This document shows, in pieces, positions 16,685 through 25,229 of a stretch of DNA of 64,000 nt (its first letter is position 1; every line of letters starts with the position of its first letter). This DNA is from Chachezhania antarctica (GTDB lineage Bacteria; Pseudomonadota; Alphaproteobacteria; Rhodobacterales; Rhodobacteraceae). Where the stretch lies: NCBI RefSeq assembly GCF_003646465.1, contig NZ_QZEX01000003.1, positions 311,067 to 375,066 on the forward strand. The letters run 5' to 3'. Below the pieces are notes generated by a model. That model was not told the DNA's origin and did not search any database. It saw only the letters and a program-made list of their open reading frames with translations. A program made the translations under genes and the position numbers.

Positions 16685-17785
16685 CTACACTGTGGTGACC
16701 CGGTAGTCGGACTTCGCGAGCCATTCGGGCGCGACCTCGACCCCCCAGCCGGGGGCGTCGGTGACCGTGGCAAGGCCGTCCTCGATCCCGTAGGGGTCGC
16801 TGGTGAACAGGCCCGTCTGCCACGGGTAGTAATCCTCGCCCTCGATCGAGAATTCCAGGTACTTGCCGGCATTCGGAATCGCCCGCAGCAAGTGCATCGT
16901 GAACAGCGTGACCAGTGACAGGTTCGCCGCATGGGGCGTGACAGGCATGCCCGCGGTTTCCGCCATCCGCGCCACCCGCAGCGTTCGCGAGATGCCGCCA
17001 AGATAGCAAATGTCGGGCTGCAGCACGTCGACGATCCGCCCGTCGATCATACCCTTCCAGTTGGCCAGCATGCAGTCCTGCTCGCCGCCCGTGATGTCGA
17101 TGTCCAGCACGTCGGTGACCTCTTTCGTCTGCGCGAACTCCCAGTAGGGGCACGGCTCCTCGTAATGTGAGACGCCGTTGTCCTGCAGCATATGCCCCAC
17201 CTCGATCGCCTTGGCCGGGGAATAGCAGGAATTGGCATCGACCAGCAGCGCGGCGTCATCGCCAAGCGCCTTGCGGATCGTCGGCACGATCTCCTCGGTC
17301 CGGCCGGGCCATTCGTCCTGGTCGCGGCCCACTTCCGCGCCGATGCGGAACTTGAACGCATCGAAGCCATGGGCATCGCGCAGGCGCAGGAAGCGGTCGG
17401 CCTCGTCCTTCGGCGTGATGTCCCGCTTCATCGACGACGCATAGGCCCGGACCGTCCCCGGGCTGCCGCCGATCAGGGAACAGACAGGCAGCCCTTCGCA
17501 CTTGCCGCGCCAGTCCCAGAGCGCGGTATCCACCCCGCCCATCGCCCGGCGCAGGTAGGCGCCGGGGAACTTGTGTTCACGGTCGCGAACCAGATCCAGC
17601 ATGGCGTCGATGTTGCGGCAATCCATCCCCAGCACATGCGGTGCGACCTGGCGGTGCAGAACCTGCGCGGTGATATCGGCAAAATAGGGCGCGACCTGGC
17701 CCCAGCCCTGTGTGCCGTCTTCTGCCGTTATCCGTACAAAACAGACAAATTCGTTCGAAAAGGTCTCGATCGTCTTGAGTTTCAT
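16685..17785 (-). CDS. Enolase-superfamily enzyme (mandelate racemase/muconate lactonizing type)
   Basis: A 366-residue MR-subgroup enzyme, probably a sugar-acid dehydratase or racemase. Metal ligands are readable as VDAN (Asp), YEEP (Glu) and GGEQ (Glu). The catalytic histidine lies in PHAAN, and EFSIE lies near the C-terminus. The usual KxK base motif is KFR here (second Lys replaced by Arg), which changes the predicted chemistry. It is divergent from the MocR-type regulator across a 138-bp region holding an inverted repeat. The neighbouring ABC importer and oxidases suggest it acts on the imported compound. Confidence 0.87.
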   Translation of the reverse strand: MKLKTIETFSNEFVCFVRITAEDGTQGWGQVAPYFADITAQVLHRQVAPHVLGMDCRNIDAMLDLVRDREHKFPGAYLRRAMGGVDTALWDWRGKCEGLPVCSLIGGSPGTVRAYASSMKRDITPKDEADRFLRLRDAHGFDAFKFRIGAEVGRDQDEWPGRTEEIVPTIRKALGDDAALLVDANSCYSPAKAIEVGHMLQDNGVSHYEEPCPYWEFAQTKEVTDVLDIDITGGEQDCMLANWKGMIDGRIVDVLQPDICYLGGISRTLRVARMAETAGMPVTPHAANLSLVTLFTMHLLRAIPNAGKYLEFSIEGEDYYPWQTGLFTSDPYGIEDGLATVTDAPGWGVEVAPEWLAKSDYRVTTV

Positions 17786-17834
17786 GGCCCTCGTCCGCTG
17801 CCCGTTCTCGTTCCGCCGGTGCAGGCTCTACAGA

Positions 17835-17860
17835 AAATGGACTGATGAATATATCCATTT
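17835..17860. promoter_or_regulatory. Inverted repeat, candidate operator between enolase-family and MocR genes
   Basis: Perfect inverted repeat AAATGGA-N12-TCCATTT. It sits 50 bp before the minus-strand gene and 64 bp before the MocR start, in the shared divergent control region. A second box, GGTCCAAT, lies at 17874-17881. Confidence 0.55.
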
Positions 17861-17923
17861 CGGGAATGGCTCTGGTCCAATCCTCGGCTATGGTCCGGCC
17901 AACGACATGGGAATCGGACAAAC

Positions 17924-19414
17924 GTGAAGCATTCGGCCGGCGCATTGCTGTCATCGATCCGGCTGGACCGGCGCGCGAGCAAGAGCATCAGCGTCCAGCT
18001 GTACCTTGCCCTGCGGGACGTGATCCTTTCGGGCGGATTGCGCGCGGGGGAGCGCCTGCCGGCCACGCGGACGCTGGCCAAGGAAACCGGCGTGTCGCGC
18101 ACCACGGTGATCGATGCCATCGACCGGCTGGTGTCGGAAGGGATGCTGGTGTCGAAGGTCGGCTCCGGCACCTTCGTCAGCGACACGCTGGATCGCGAAC
18201 GCCCGCCCCCGGTGACCGATGCCGCGCGTGCACCTTCGGGCGCGCAGCCGCGTGTGTCCTATGCCATCAACCACGCGGACAGCGCCTTTGCCCGCCGGTC
18301 GTGGCTGCCGCACCGGGGCGGCGCGTTCGTGACGGCCTTGCCCGCTCTCGAAGCCTTCCCGATGGCGCACTGGTCGCGGATCTCGGCCCGGCTGATGCGG
18401 GCCGACCGGGGTGTGACGATGGGCTATGGCGAACCCAAGGGCTATGCGCCGCTACGCCGCGCTATTGCCACGCATCTGAGCGCGCTGAAGGGGATGAATT
18501 GCCATCCCGACCAGGTGTTTGTCACGACCGGCGCGCAACATGCGTTTTCGCTGATCGGGCAGTTGCTGCTGAACCCCGGCGACAGGGTCTGGATGGAGAA
18601 CCCCGGCGCGTCCGGCGCGCGAAACGCGCTGCTGGCAGAGGGGGCAGAGCTGGTGCCCGTTGCCGTCGATGGCGAAGGGCTGGTCGTGCAGGACGGCCTT
18701 GAAAAGGCACCCCATTTCCGGCTTGCCTTCGTCACACCGTCGCATCAGCAGCCCCTGGGGCATGTCATGTCCCTCAGCCGCCGGTTCGAGCTTCTGAAGG
18801 CAGCCGAAGACGCGCAGGCCGTGGTGGTCGAAGACGATTACGACGGAGAATTCTACTTCGGCAACGCCCCGCAACCCGCCCTGTCCAGCATCGATGCGAA
18901 TGAACGGGTGATCTATGTCGGCACGTTCTCCAAATCGTTGTTTCCGTCCCTGCGGCTGGGCTTCGCGGTGGTGCCGCCGCGCATGATCGACGCCTTCGAC
19001 CGGTTGTTCGCCGACTGGGGCAGCGGCCCCCCGACCATGACACAGGCCATCGCCGCCGATTTCATGGACGAAGGCCATTTCGCCACGCATATCCGGCTGA
19101 TGCGCCGCCTGTACAAGGCGCGCTACGATGTGCTGATGCAGGAAGCACAGGCGCTGAAAGGCGCGGTGGAGGTACAGGAGACCTCGGGCGGCTTCCACAC
19201 GCCCGCCGTCCTTGCCCCCGGCATTGACGAGGCGACGGTGGTCGCACAAGCGGCCGAGCGGGGCGTGACGCTGGCGCCGCTGGCGCGGTATTCGCTCACG
19301 CCGCTTGGACAGGCCGGGCTGGTTCTGGGCTTTGGCTGCGCCTCGCCCGAGGATATTCGCCACGGTATCGCCGTGCTGCGGGGCCTGCCCGAGATCGCGC
19401 AGAAATTGGACTGA
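17924..19414 (+). CDS. MocR-type regulator (GntR HTH fused to aminotransferase-like domain)
   Basis: A 496-residue MocR/PdxR/GabR-type regulator. Residues 20-90 or so form a GntR winged helix (SISVQLYLALRDVILSGGLRAGERLPATR with FVSDTL after it). The rest is a fold-type-I aminotransferase domain with the PLP-lysine segment VGTFSKSLFPSLRLGF and EDDYDGEF. Such proteins sense an amine or amino acid through PLP. The start is GTG 17924. It is divergent from the enolase-family gene and precedes the oxidase/ABC operon, and is its likely local regulator. Confidence 0.9.
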   Translation: MKHSAGALLSSIRLDRRASKSISVQLYLALRDVILSGGLRAGERLPATRTLAKETGVSRTTVIDAIDRLVSEGMLVSKVGSGTFVSDTLDRERPPPVTDAARAPSGAQPRVSYAINHADSAFARRSWLPHRGGAFVTALPALEAFPMAHWSRISARLMRADRGVTMGYGEPKGYAPLRRAIATHLSALKGMNCHPDQVFVTTGAQHAFSLIGQLLLNPGDRVWMENPGASGARNALLAEGAELVPVAVDGEGLVVQDGLEKAPHFRLAFVTPSHQQPLGHVMSLSRRFELLKAAEDAQAVVVEDDYDGEFYFGNAPQPALSSIDANERVIYVGTFSKSLFPSLRLGFAVVPPRMIDAFDRLFADWGSGPPTMTQAIAADFMDEGHFATHIRLMRRLYKARYDVLMQEAQALKGAVEVQETSGGFHTPAVLAPGIDEATVVAQAAERGVTLAPLARYSLTPLGQAGLVLGFGCASPEDIRHGIAVLRGLPEIAQKLD

Positions 19415-19450
19415 TGGTTTTGTCACATTGGATATCAGCACCGGACCAAT
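19405..19450 (+). promoter_or_regulatory. ATTGGA/GGACCAAT repeats before the oxidase-ABC operon
   Basis: ATTGGA at 19405-19410 (overlapping the end of the regulator gene) and again at 19427-19432, spaced 22 bp (two helical turns), then inverted GGACCAAT at 19443-19450. The last box and its flank (GGACCAATCCT) repeat the GGTCCAATCCT found before the regulator gene. Likely binding sites of the MocR-type regulator. Confidence 0.5.
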
Positions 19451-19544
19451 CCTGCCCTAGCCTTCCGATGGGGCGCCCCGTTGTCCGGCGGACAGAAGGG
19501 ATGCGCCTGATGGCGTGCACATGGCAACGCGGTGAAGGGTCTTG

Positions 19545-20861
19545 ATGGCGAAGGTTCAGACGACAGACATCCGGCACCAGCCCTATTGGCTGGATCAGAC
19601 GGGGCCCGCCCCCGCGACCGGTGGCACCCTGCCGGACCGGACTGATGTGCTGGTGATCGGCTCGGGCTACACCGGGCTGAACGCCGCGCAGGTCACGGCG
19701 GCAGGCGGGCGCGAGACGCTTGTGCTCGATGCCGGTGATCCGGGCTTTGGATGTTCTACAAGGAATGGCGGGCAAGTCAGCACCAGTGTAAAGCCGTCTC
19801 TGCCGAAGCTCACGGCCAAGTTCGGCGAACAGAAGGCCCGCGCGATCCGCCAGACGGGCGTCGATGCGCTGGAATGGCTGGGCGACCTGATCGAAAGCGA
19901 AGGGCTGGATGCCGATTTCCGCCGCTGCGGCCGGTTTCATGCGGCCCATACGCCGGAGCATTACGAAACCCTTGTCCGCGACGCCGAACAGATGCGCCGC
20001 GACGAGGCGCTGGAAAGCATCGTCGTGCCACGTGCGGAACAGCACAAGGAACTGGGGACAGACACCTATTTCGGCGGTCTGGTCTATCCCAGGCACTGCT
20101 CCGTCCACCCCGGCAAGATGCATCGCGCGATGCTGATCCGGGCGCTGGACGCGGGCGCGACCGTCATCGGGAACTGCAAGGTGACGGGGGTCGAGAAGAC
20201 GTCGCAGGGCTTCACCGTCACCACCGCCAAGGGCAAGGTTCAGGCGCGGGACGTGGTGGTGGCCACCAATGGTTATTCCGATGGGATCGTGCCGTGGATG
20301 CAGCGGCGGGTGATCCCCATCGGCAGCTACATCATCGTGACCGAGGAACTTCCGGAAGCGACCATCGACCGCCTGTTCCCCACCGACCGCATCGCCAGCG
20401 ATACCTGCAAGGTCGTCTACTATTACCGCACCACCCCCGACCGCCGCCGGATCCTTTTCGGCGGCCGCGTCACCACGGGCGAAACCGACACGGTGTCGAG
20501 CGCAAAGCTCCTCCACCAGTCGATGGTCCGGATCTTCCCGGAACTGGAAGGTTCCGCCATCAGCCACAGCTGGAACGGCACTGTTGCCTATACCTTCGAC
20601 GAACTGGCCCATACCGGCACCCATGACGGTATCCATTACGCGATGGGCTACTGCGGTTCGGGCGTGTCGATGGCGGGCTATCTGGGCATGCGCACAGGCC
20701 AGAAGGTGCTGGGCCTGGCCGAGGGCAAGACCGCGTTCGACGATCTGCCGAACCCGACACGACCGCTTTACACCGGCAAGCCGTGGTTTCTTCCCGCGGC
20801 GGTCGGCTACTACCGCTGGCTGGACGCACGGCAATGCCGTGCGGCGGCCGCCGGCGCGTGA
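19545..20861 (+). CDS. FAD-dependent amine/amino-acid oxidase (DAO family, PuuB-like)
   Basis: A 438-residue DAO-fold flavoprotein, closest in layout to gamma-glutamylputrescine oxidase. The FAD-binding motif is DVLVIGSGYTGLNAAQ, followed by CSTRNGGQVS. Later come the GxG-rich ARDVVVATNGYSDG segment and a C-terminal GYCGSGVSMAGYLGM. ATG 19545 is preferred over TTG 19542 (GAAGGG upstream). It is directly followed by the polyamine-type substrate-binding protein, so it probably oxidises the amine that is imported. It is cytoplasmic. Confidence 0.88.
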   Translation: MAKVQTTDIRHQPYWLDQTGPAPATGGTLPDRTDVLVIGSGYTGLNAAQVTAAGGRETLVLDAGDPGFGCSTRNGGQVSTSVKPSLPKLTAKFGEQKARAIRQTGVDALEWLGDLIESEGLDADFRRCGRFHAAHTPEHYETLVRDAEQMRRDEALESIVVPRAEQHKELGTDTYFGGLVYPRHCSVHPGKMHRAMLIRALDAGATVIGNCKVTGVEKTSQGFTVTTAKGKVQARDVVVATNGYSDGIVPWMQRRVIPIGSYIIVTEELPEATIDRLFPTDRIASDTCKVVYYYRTTPDRRRILFGGRVTTGETDTVSSAKLLHQSMVRIFPELEGSAISHSWNGTVAYTFDELAHTGTHDGIHYAMGYCGSGVSMAGYLGMRTGQKVLGLAEGKTAFDDLPNPTRPLYTGKPWFLPAAVGYYRWLDARQCRAAAAGA

Positions 20862-20960
20862 TCCCGAAATGCTTCGCGGGGCAGGCCGAGCCCCGGCGAG
20901 GTCAAACCATATCGGCCAGTCCGCGCCCGTCGCGGACACCAACCGACAGGAGAGACTGAC

Positions 20961-21998
20961 ATGAAACGCACAGCGACACTGACAGTAATGGCCACGCTGC
21001 TGGCCTCCACCGCGATGGCCGAGGGCGAGGTGACCGTCGCCTCGTGGGGCGGATCGTACCAGGACGCGCAGAGCAAGGCCCTGTTCGAACCGGCCGCCGA
21101 AAACACCGGCATTGCGGTGAAGCAGGAAACCTATGGCGGCATGTCCGACGTGCGGCTGCAGGTGTCGACCGGGCAGGTAACGCTGGACATCGTCGCGTCT
21201 GGCTCGGGCTCGGCCGCGCGGGCGGGGGCCGAAGGGCTGCTGGAACCGCTCGATTACGACGTGATCGACGTCAGCGACTTCTACCCCACGCTGAAATCCA
21301 CCTATTGCGTGGGCGGCGACGTGTTTTCGACGGTCTATGCGTGGAACACCGACACCTACGGCGAAGACGGCCCGCAAAGCTGGGCCGATTTCTGGGATGT
21401 CGAGAAATTCCCCGGCAGCCGCGCCTATCGCGGTTCGGTCGCCGGCGCGCTGGAGCCTGCCCTGATGGCCGATGGCGTCCCGCCGGAGGACGTCTACGAG
21501 GTCCTGTCCTCGGAAGAAGGGATCGAACGCGCGCTGGACAAGATCCGCGAGCTGCGGCCCAACATTGACGTCTTCTGGTCCTCGGGCGCGCAGCACGCGC
21601 AGCTGATGAAGGACGGCGAGGTCGATATGACCACCGGCTGGAACGGGCGGTTCGACAATGCGGCGAAGGACGGCGCCAAGGTGACCTATTCCTACAACCA
21701 GGCGCTGCTGGACTACGATTGCTTCGCGATCCCGAAGGGCGCGCCGAACAAGGACACGGCGATGGCGTTCCTGGCCGAAATCTCGAAGGCCGAATACCAG
21801 GACGACCTGCCGAAATACATCACCTACGGCCCGACCAACAAGGCCGCCTACGACACCGGTGTGATCACGGCCGAAGTGGCGGCAACCCTGCCGTCGTCGC
21901 CCGAAAACGCGGCGCTGCAACTGCCGATTTCGCTGGAATGGTACGCCGAATGGGAAACCGTTGCGGCCGAGATGTACCAGGAAATGCTGACCGAGTAG
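20961..21998 (+). CDS. ABC transporter periplasmic substrate-binding protein (polyamine type)
   Basis: A 345-residue type-2 periplasmic binding protein of the PotD/PotF family. A Sec signal peptide is clear (Met-Lys-Arg, hydrophobic core, cleavage after AMA near residue 20). The mature part starts EGEVTVASWGGSYQDAQ, typical of the spermidine/putrescine class. GGAGAG lies before the ATG. It belongs with the ATPase and two permeases downstream but is separated from them by a strong hairpin, a common way to make more binding protein than membrane parts. The ligand is probably an amine or opine-like compound. Confidence 0.92.
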   Translation: MKRTATLTVMATLLASTAMAEGEVTVASWGGSYQDAQSKALFEPAAENTGIAVKQETYGGMSDVRLQVSTGQVTLDIVASGSGSAARAGAEGLLEPLDYDVIDVSDFYPTLKSTYCVGGDVFSTVYAWNTDTYGEDGPQSWADFWDVEKFPGSRAYRGSVAGALEPALMADGVPPEDVYEVLSSEEGIERALDKIRELRPNIDVFWSSGAQHAQLMKDGEVDMTTGWNGRFDNAAKDGAKVTYSYNQALLDYDCFAIPKGAPNKDTAMAFLAEISKAEYQDDLPKYITYGPTNKAAYDTGVITAEVAATLPSSPENAALQLPISLEWYAEWETVAAEMYQEMLTE

Positions 21999-22022
21999 GT
22001 TTGCGCGCAGACGCGAAACACC

Positions 22023-22046
22023 CCGGCGGGCCCCCGTGCCCGCCGG
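22023..22046 (+). terminator. Hairpin between binding-protein and ATPase genes
   Basis: Perfect inverted repeat CCGGCGGGC-N6-GCCCGCCGG (9-bp all-GC stem), 25 bp after the binding-protein stop and 27 bp before the ATPase start. It has no T-run. Probably an mRNA-protecting or attenuating hairpin. Confidence 0.65.
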
Positions 22047-22072
22047 TCATGATTTAGCCGGGGGCCCCTGAA

Positions 22073-23155
22073 TTGAACCAGCCGAACACCGACGCGCTGC
22101 CGATCACCGTGCGCAATGTGACCAAGACGTATGGGCCGGTGTACGCGCTGGACGATGTCTCGATCGATGTCGAAAGCGGGGAGTTCCTGACGCTGCTTGG
22201 CCCGTCCGGATCCGGCAAGACGACGCTGCTGATGGTGCTGGCGGGTTTCACCCGGCCCGATTGCGGCAGCCTGAAGTTCGGCGATACCGAGGTGATCCGC
22301 ACGCCGCCGCACCTGCGCGATCTGGGCATGACCTTCCAAAGCTACGCCCTGTTCCCGCACATGACGGTCGAAGGCAACGTGGGCTATCCGCTGAAGCTGC
22401 GCAAACGCCCGAAGGCCGAGATCGCCGAGCGTGTGGCCAGGGCGCTGGACACTGTGCAGCTGGGCGGCTTCGGCGAACGGCGGATCGACCAGCTTTCGGG
22501 CGGCCAGCGCCAGCGCGTGGCCGTGGCCCGCGCCATCGTGTTCGAACCGCGGATCCTGCTGATGGACGAGCCGCTCTCCGCGCTCGACAAGAAGCTGCGC
22601 GACCAGATGCAGATCGAACTGCGCCACCTCCACGAACAGCTGGGCATGACGACCGTCTACGTGACCCACGACCAGCGCGAGGCGCTGACGATGTCGGACA
22701 GGATCGCCGTCGTGAACCACGGCCGCATCATGCAGCTGGCCACGCCGCGCGATCTTTACGAACGCCCCGCAAACCGTTTCGTGGCCGATTTCATCGGCGA
22801 GTCCACCTTCCTTGACGTGACGCGGTCGGGCGACACGCTGGCATGGAACGGGGTGCCCCTGAAGCTGGGCCACCACGCGGTGCCCGACGCGCCCAAGCTG
22901 CAACTGATGATCCGCCCCGAACGCATCGTCCTTCGCGATGGCCCGTCCGAAGGGTTCAATACCTTCGACGCCACGGCGACCGATGTCGTCTACCAGGGCG
23001 ACAGCTACCTGCTCCATGCCCGCCTGAACGACGGCAGCCAGATAGCGCTCCGCGGGGCCATGCGCGGCACGGCGGCGCTGCCCGAAGAAGGCCAGGCCGT
23101 GACGCTGGGCCTTGCCCCCGAAGACACGGTGGTGATCGATGCAAGCGCAGAGTGA
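22073..23155 (+). CDS. ABC transporter ATPase (PotA/PotG type)
   Basis: A 360-residue ATPase. Walker A is GPSGSGKTT, the Q-loop is FQSYALFPHM, the signature is LSGGQRQR, Walker B is ILLMDEPLSALD and the switch histidine is in VTHDQREA. A C-terminal TOBE domain (from about residue 275) is typical of the PotA/PotG/FbpC group. The start is a TTG with a poor ribosome site, which together with the hairpin upstream suggests lower expression than the binding protein. It overlaps the first permease gene by 17 bp. Confidence 0.92.
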   Translation: MNQPNTDALPITVRNVTKTYGPVYALDDVSIDVESGEFLTLLGPSGSGKTTLLMVLAGFTRPDCGSLKFGDTEVIRTPPHLRDLGMTFQSYALFPHMTVEGNVGYPLKLRKRPKAEIAERVARALDTVQLGGFGERRIDQLSGGQRQRVAVARAIVFEPRILLMDEPLSALDKKLRDQMQIELRHLHEQLGMTTVYVTHDQREALTMSDRIAVVNHGRIMQLATPRDLYERPANRFVADFIGESTFLDVTRSGDTLAWNGVPLKLGHHAVPDAPKLQLMIRPERIVLRDGPSEGFNTFDATATDVVYQGDSYLLHARLNDGSQIALRGAMRGTAALPEEGQAVTLGLAPEDTVVIDASAE

Positions 23156-24029
23156 ACCCCTGAACGCCGCCGGCCTGCGCCGCGACGGGCTGATCGAGCG
23201 GCTGTCGCTCTTCGGGCTGGCCTCGCCCGCGATGCTGCTGATCCTTGTCATCCTCGTCGTGCCGGTGGGATGGCTGTTCTACGTGTCGTTCATGGGCGCG
23301 GATGGCAGTTTCTCGCTGGAGAACTACGAACGAATGATCGACCGGAAATCCTATCGCAGGATCTTCGGCACCACGTTTCAGGTCAGCTTCCTGACGACGG
23401 GCCTGTGCATCATGATCGGCTATCCGCTGGCCTATTTCATGTCGCAACTGCCGGACCGGCTGGCCAATATCGCGCTGATCACGGTGCTGCTGCCGTTCTG
23501 GACCTCGCTTCTGGTGCGCACCTATGCGTGGCTGGTGCTGCTGCAGAAGCAGGGGCTGGTCAACAATTGGGCGATCTCGTTGGGGCTGTGGGAGGAACCT
23601 ATCAAGATGGTCCACAACATGACCGGCACGCTGATCGGCATGGTCCATATCATGCTGCCGTTCCTGATCCTGCCGGTCTACGGGTCCATGCGCGCGATCA
23701 ACCGTGACCTGATGAAGGCGGCGTCGAACCTTGGCGCCCATCCCCGCCGCGCGTTCTGGGACGTGTTCTTCCCGCTCACGATGCCGGGGCTGAGCGCCGG
23801 GGCGCTGATGGTCTTCATCCTGTGTCTTGGCTTCTTCGTGACGCCGGCGGTGCTGGGCGGCGGCAAGGTGATCATGGTGTCGATGAAGATCGTGTCGAAC
23901 ATCGAGCTGTTCGTGAACTGGGGCGCGGCATCGGCCCTTGGCGTCGTCCTTCTGGTGATGACGATGATCATCCTGTGGATCGCGTCGCGCTTCCTGAAGC
24001 TGGAAAACATCGCCGGAGGGGGCCACTGA
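23139..24029 (+). CDS. ABC transporter permease (PotB/PotH type)
   Basis: A 296-residue inner-membrane permease with six predicted helices and an N-terminal extension of about 25 residues. The EAA loop (MKAASNLGAHPRRAFWDVFFPLTMPG) contacts the ATPase. LPFWTSLLVRTYAW is the conserved PotB-type segment. Its ATG lies inside the ATPase gene end, and its TGA shares one base with the next ATG (TGATG), so synthesis is coupled. Confidence 0.92.
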   Translation: MQAQSEPLNAAGLRRDGLIERLSLFGLASPAMLLILVILVVPVGWLFYVSFMGADGSFSLENYERMIDRKSYRRIFGTTFQVSFLTTGLCIMIGYPLAYFMSQLPDRLANIALITVLLPFWTSLLVRTYAWLVLLQKQGLVNNWAISLGLWEEPIKMVHNMTGTLIGMVHIMLPFLILPVYGSMRAINRDLMKAASNLGAHPRRAFWDVFFPLTMPGLSAGALMVFILCLGFFVTPAVLGGGKVIMVSMKIVSNIELFVNWGAASALGVVLLVMTMIILWIASRFLKLENIAGGGH

Positions 24030-24850
24030 TGAACTGGCTGAAGCGCCCCGCGACGGAAACGCAGGTCACCCACGGGCAGCGGCTGTGGCTTTATATCCTT
24101 GCGGGCGTCGTGATGATCCTGCTGGTCCTGCCCACGCTGATCGTCATCCCGATGTCGTTTTCGGACAGCCAGTACCTGGAATTCCCGCCCGAGACATGGT
24201 CGACCCGCTGGTACGGGCATTACTTCGGCTCGCCCGAATGGATGCGCGCGACGGTGACGTCGCTGAAGGTCGCGGTGCTGACGATGCTGGTGGCGACGCC
24301 TGTGGGCGTGCTGGCGGCCTACGGGCTCCACGCATCGAACGTCGCCTTCGTGCGCGCCGCCTTCGTGCTGATGCTGACGCCGATGATGGTGCCGCTGGTG
24401 CTGGTCGCCATCGGCGCGTTCTATGCCTATGTGCAGCTGCAACTGCTTTACACCGTCACCGGGCTGGTGCTGGCCCATACGGTTCTGGCGCTGCCGCTGG
24501 TGGTGATCGTCACCGGATCGGCGCTGAAAAGCTACGACATGAGCCAGGAGAACGCCGCCCGGTCCCTTGGTGCGCCGCGGTGGAAGGCGTTCCTGACCGT
24601 CACGCTGCCGCAGATCAAGTTCGGGGTGATCACGGCGGGCCTCCTGTCGTTCCTCACGTCCTTCGACGAGGTCGTGGTGGCCATGTTCATCTCGGGCGGG
24701 GACAACCCGACGCTGACGCGCAACATGTTCAACGCGCTGCGCGATCAGATCGACCCGACCATCGCGTCGATTTCCACGATCATGATCCTTGTCACCACGT
24801 TCATGATGGTGCTGGCCCAGACGCTGGGGCAGGACCGCAAGCCCAAGTAA
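24029..24850 (+). CDS. ABC transporter permease (PotC/PotI type)
   Basis: A 273-residue inner-membrane permease with six helices (first at about residues 21-45, ILAGVVMILLVLPTLIVIP) and the EAA motif ENAARSLGAPRWKAFLTVTLP. GGAGGGGG lies just before ATG 24029. Translation is coupled to the upstream permease by the TGATG junction. It forms the transmembrane heterodimer with it. Confidence 0.92.
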   Translation: MNWLKRPATETQVTHGQRLWLYILAGVVMILLVLPTLIVIPMSFSDSQYLEFPPETWSTRWYGHYFGSPEWMRATVTSLKVAVLTMLVATPVGVLAAYGLHASNVAFVRAAFVLMLTPMMVPLVLVAIGAFYAYVQLQLLYTVTGLVLAHTVLALPLVVIVTGSALKSYDMSQENAARSLGAPRWKAFLTVTLPQIKFGVITAGLLSFLTSFDEVVVAMFISGGDNPTLTRNMFNALRDQIDPTIASISTIMILVTTFMMVLAQTLGQDRKPK

Positions 24851-24868
24851 TCCCCGGAAAGACCTGAC

Positions 24869-25225
24869 ATGACCGACCTTTCAGCCTTCACCGCCCTTGC
24901 CGACACACCGCTGGGCCCCTTCGCGTCCAAGCCCACGACCCTGACCGACGAGCAGGAGGAGGCCTCGGCCATGCTGTGGCAGGCCCCGGACGGTCACATG
25001 AAGATCGGCGTCTGGGAATGCACGCCGGGCCATTTCACCGCCGACCGGACGGCGGCGGGGGAATACTGCCATATCCTGTCTGGCCGGGCGTCGGTCACCA
25101 ATGCCGACGGTTCGGGTGCGCGCGAGATCGGGCCCGGTGATCTGCTGGTGCTGCCCAAGGGCTGGTCCGGGGAATGGGTGATCCACGAACACATGCGCAA
25201 GCTGTTCCTGATCGACGCGGGCTGA
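24869..25225 (+). CDS. Cupin domain protein (DUF861/EutQ-like)
   Basis: A 118-residue single-domain cupin of the (S)-ureidoglycine aminohydrolase/EutQ-like class. It has the tryptophan-rich VWECTPGHFT strand, GEYCHILSGRASVTNADG (cupin motif 1), and GDLLVLPKGWSGEWVIHE (motif 2). Metal-binding residues are reduced to about one Glu and one His. It lies 18 bp after the last permease gene, hence in the transporter operon. Its role is probably in catabolism of the imported substrate; the reaction is unknown. Confidence 0.82.
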   Translation: MTDLSAFTALADTPLGPFASKPTTLTDEQEEASAMLWQAPDGHMKIGVWECTPGHFTADRTAAGEYCHILSGRASVTNADGSGAREIGPGDLLVLPKGWSGEWVIHEHMRKLFLIDAG

Positions 25226-25229
25226 GCGT

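Noticed and set aside
19296-21920. An 874-codon minus-strand open frame across the FAD oxidase and binding-protein genes
   Set aside because: It spans two clear plus-strand genes with signal peptide and FAD motifs; its translation has no family features.
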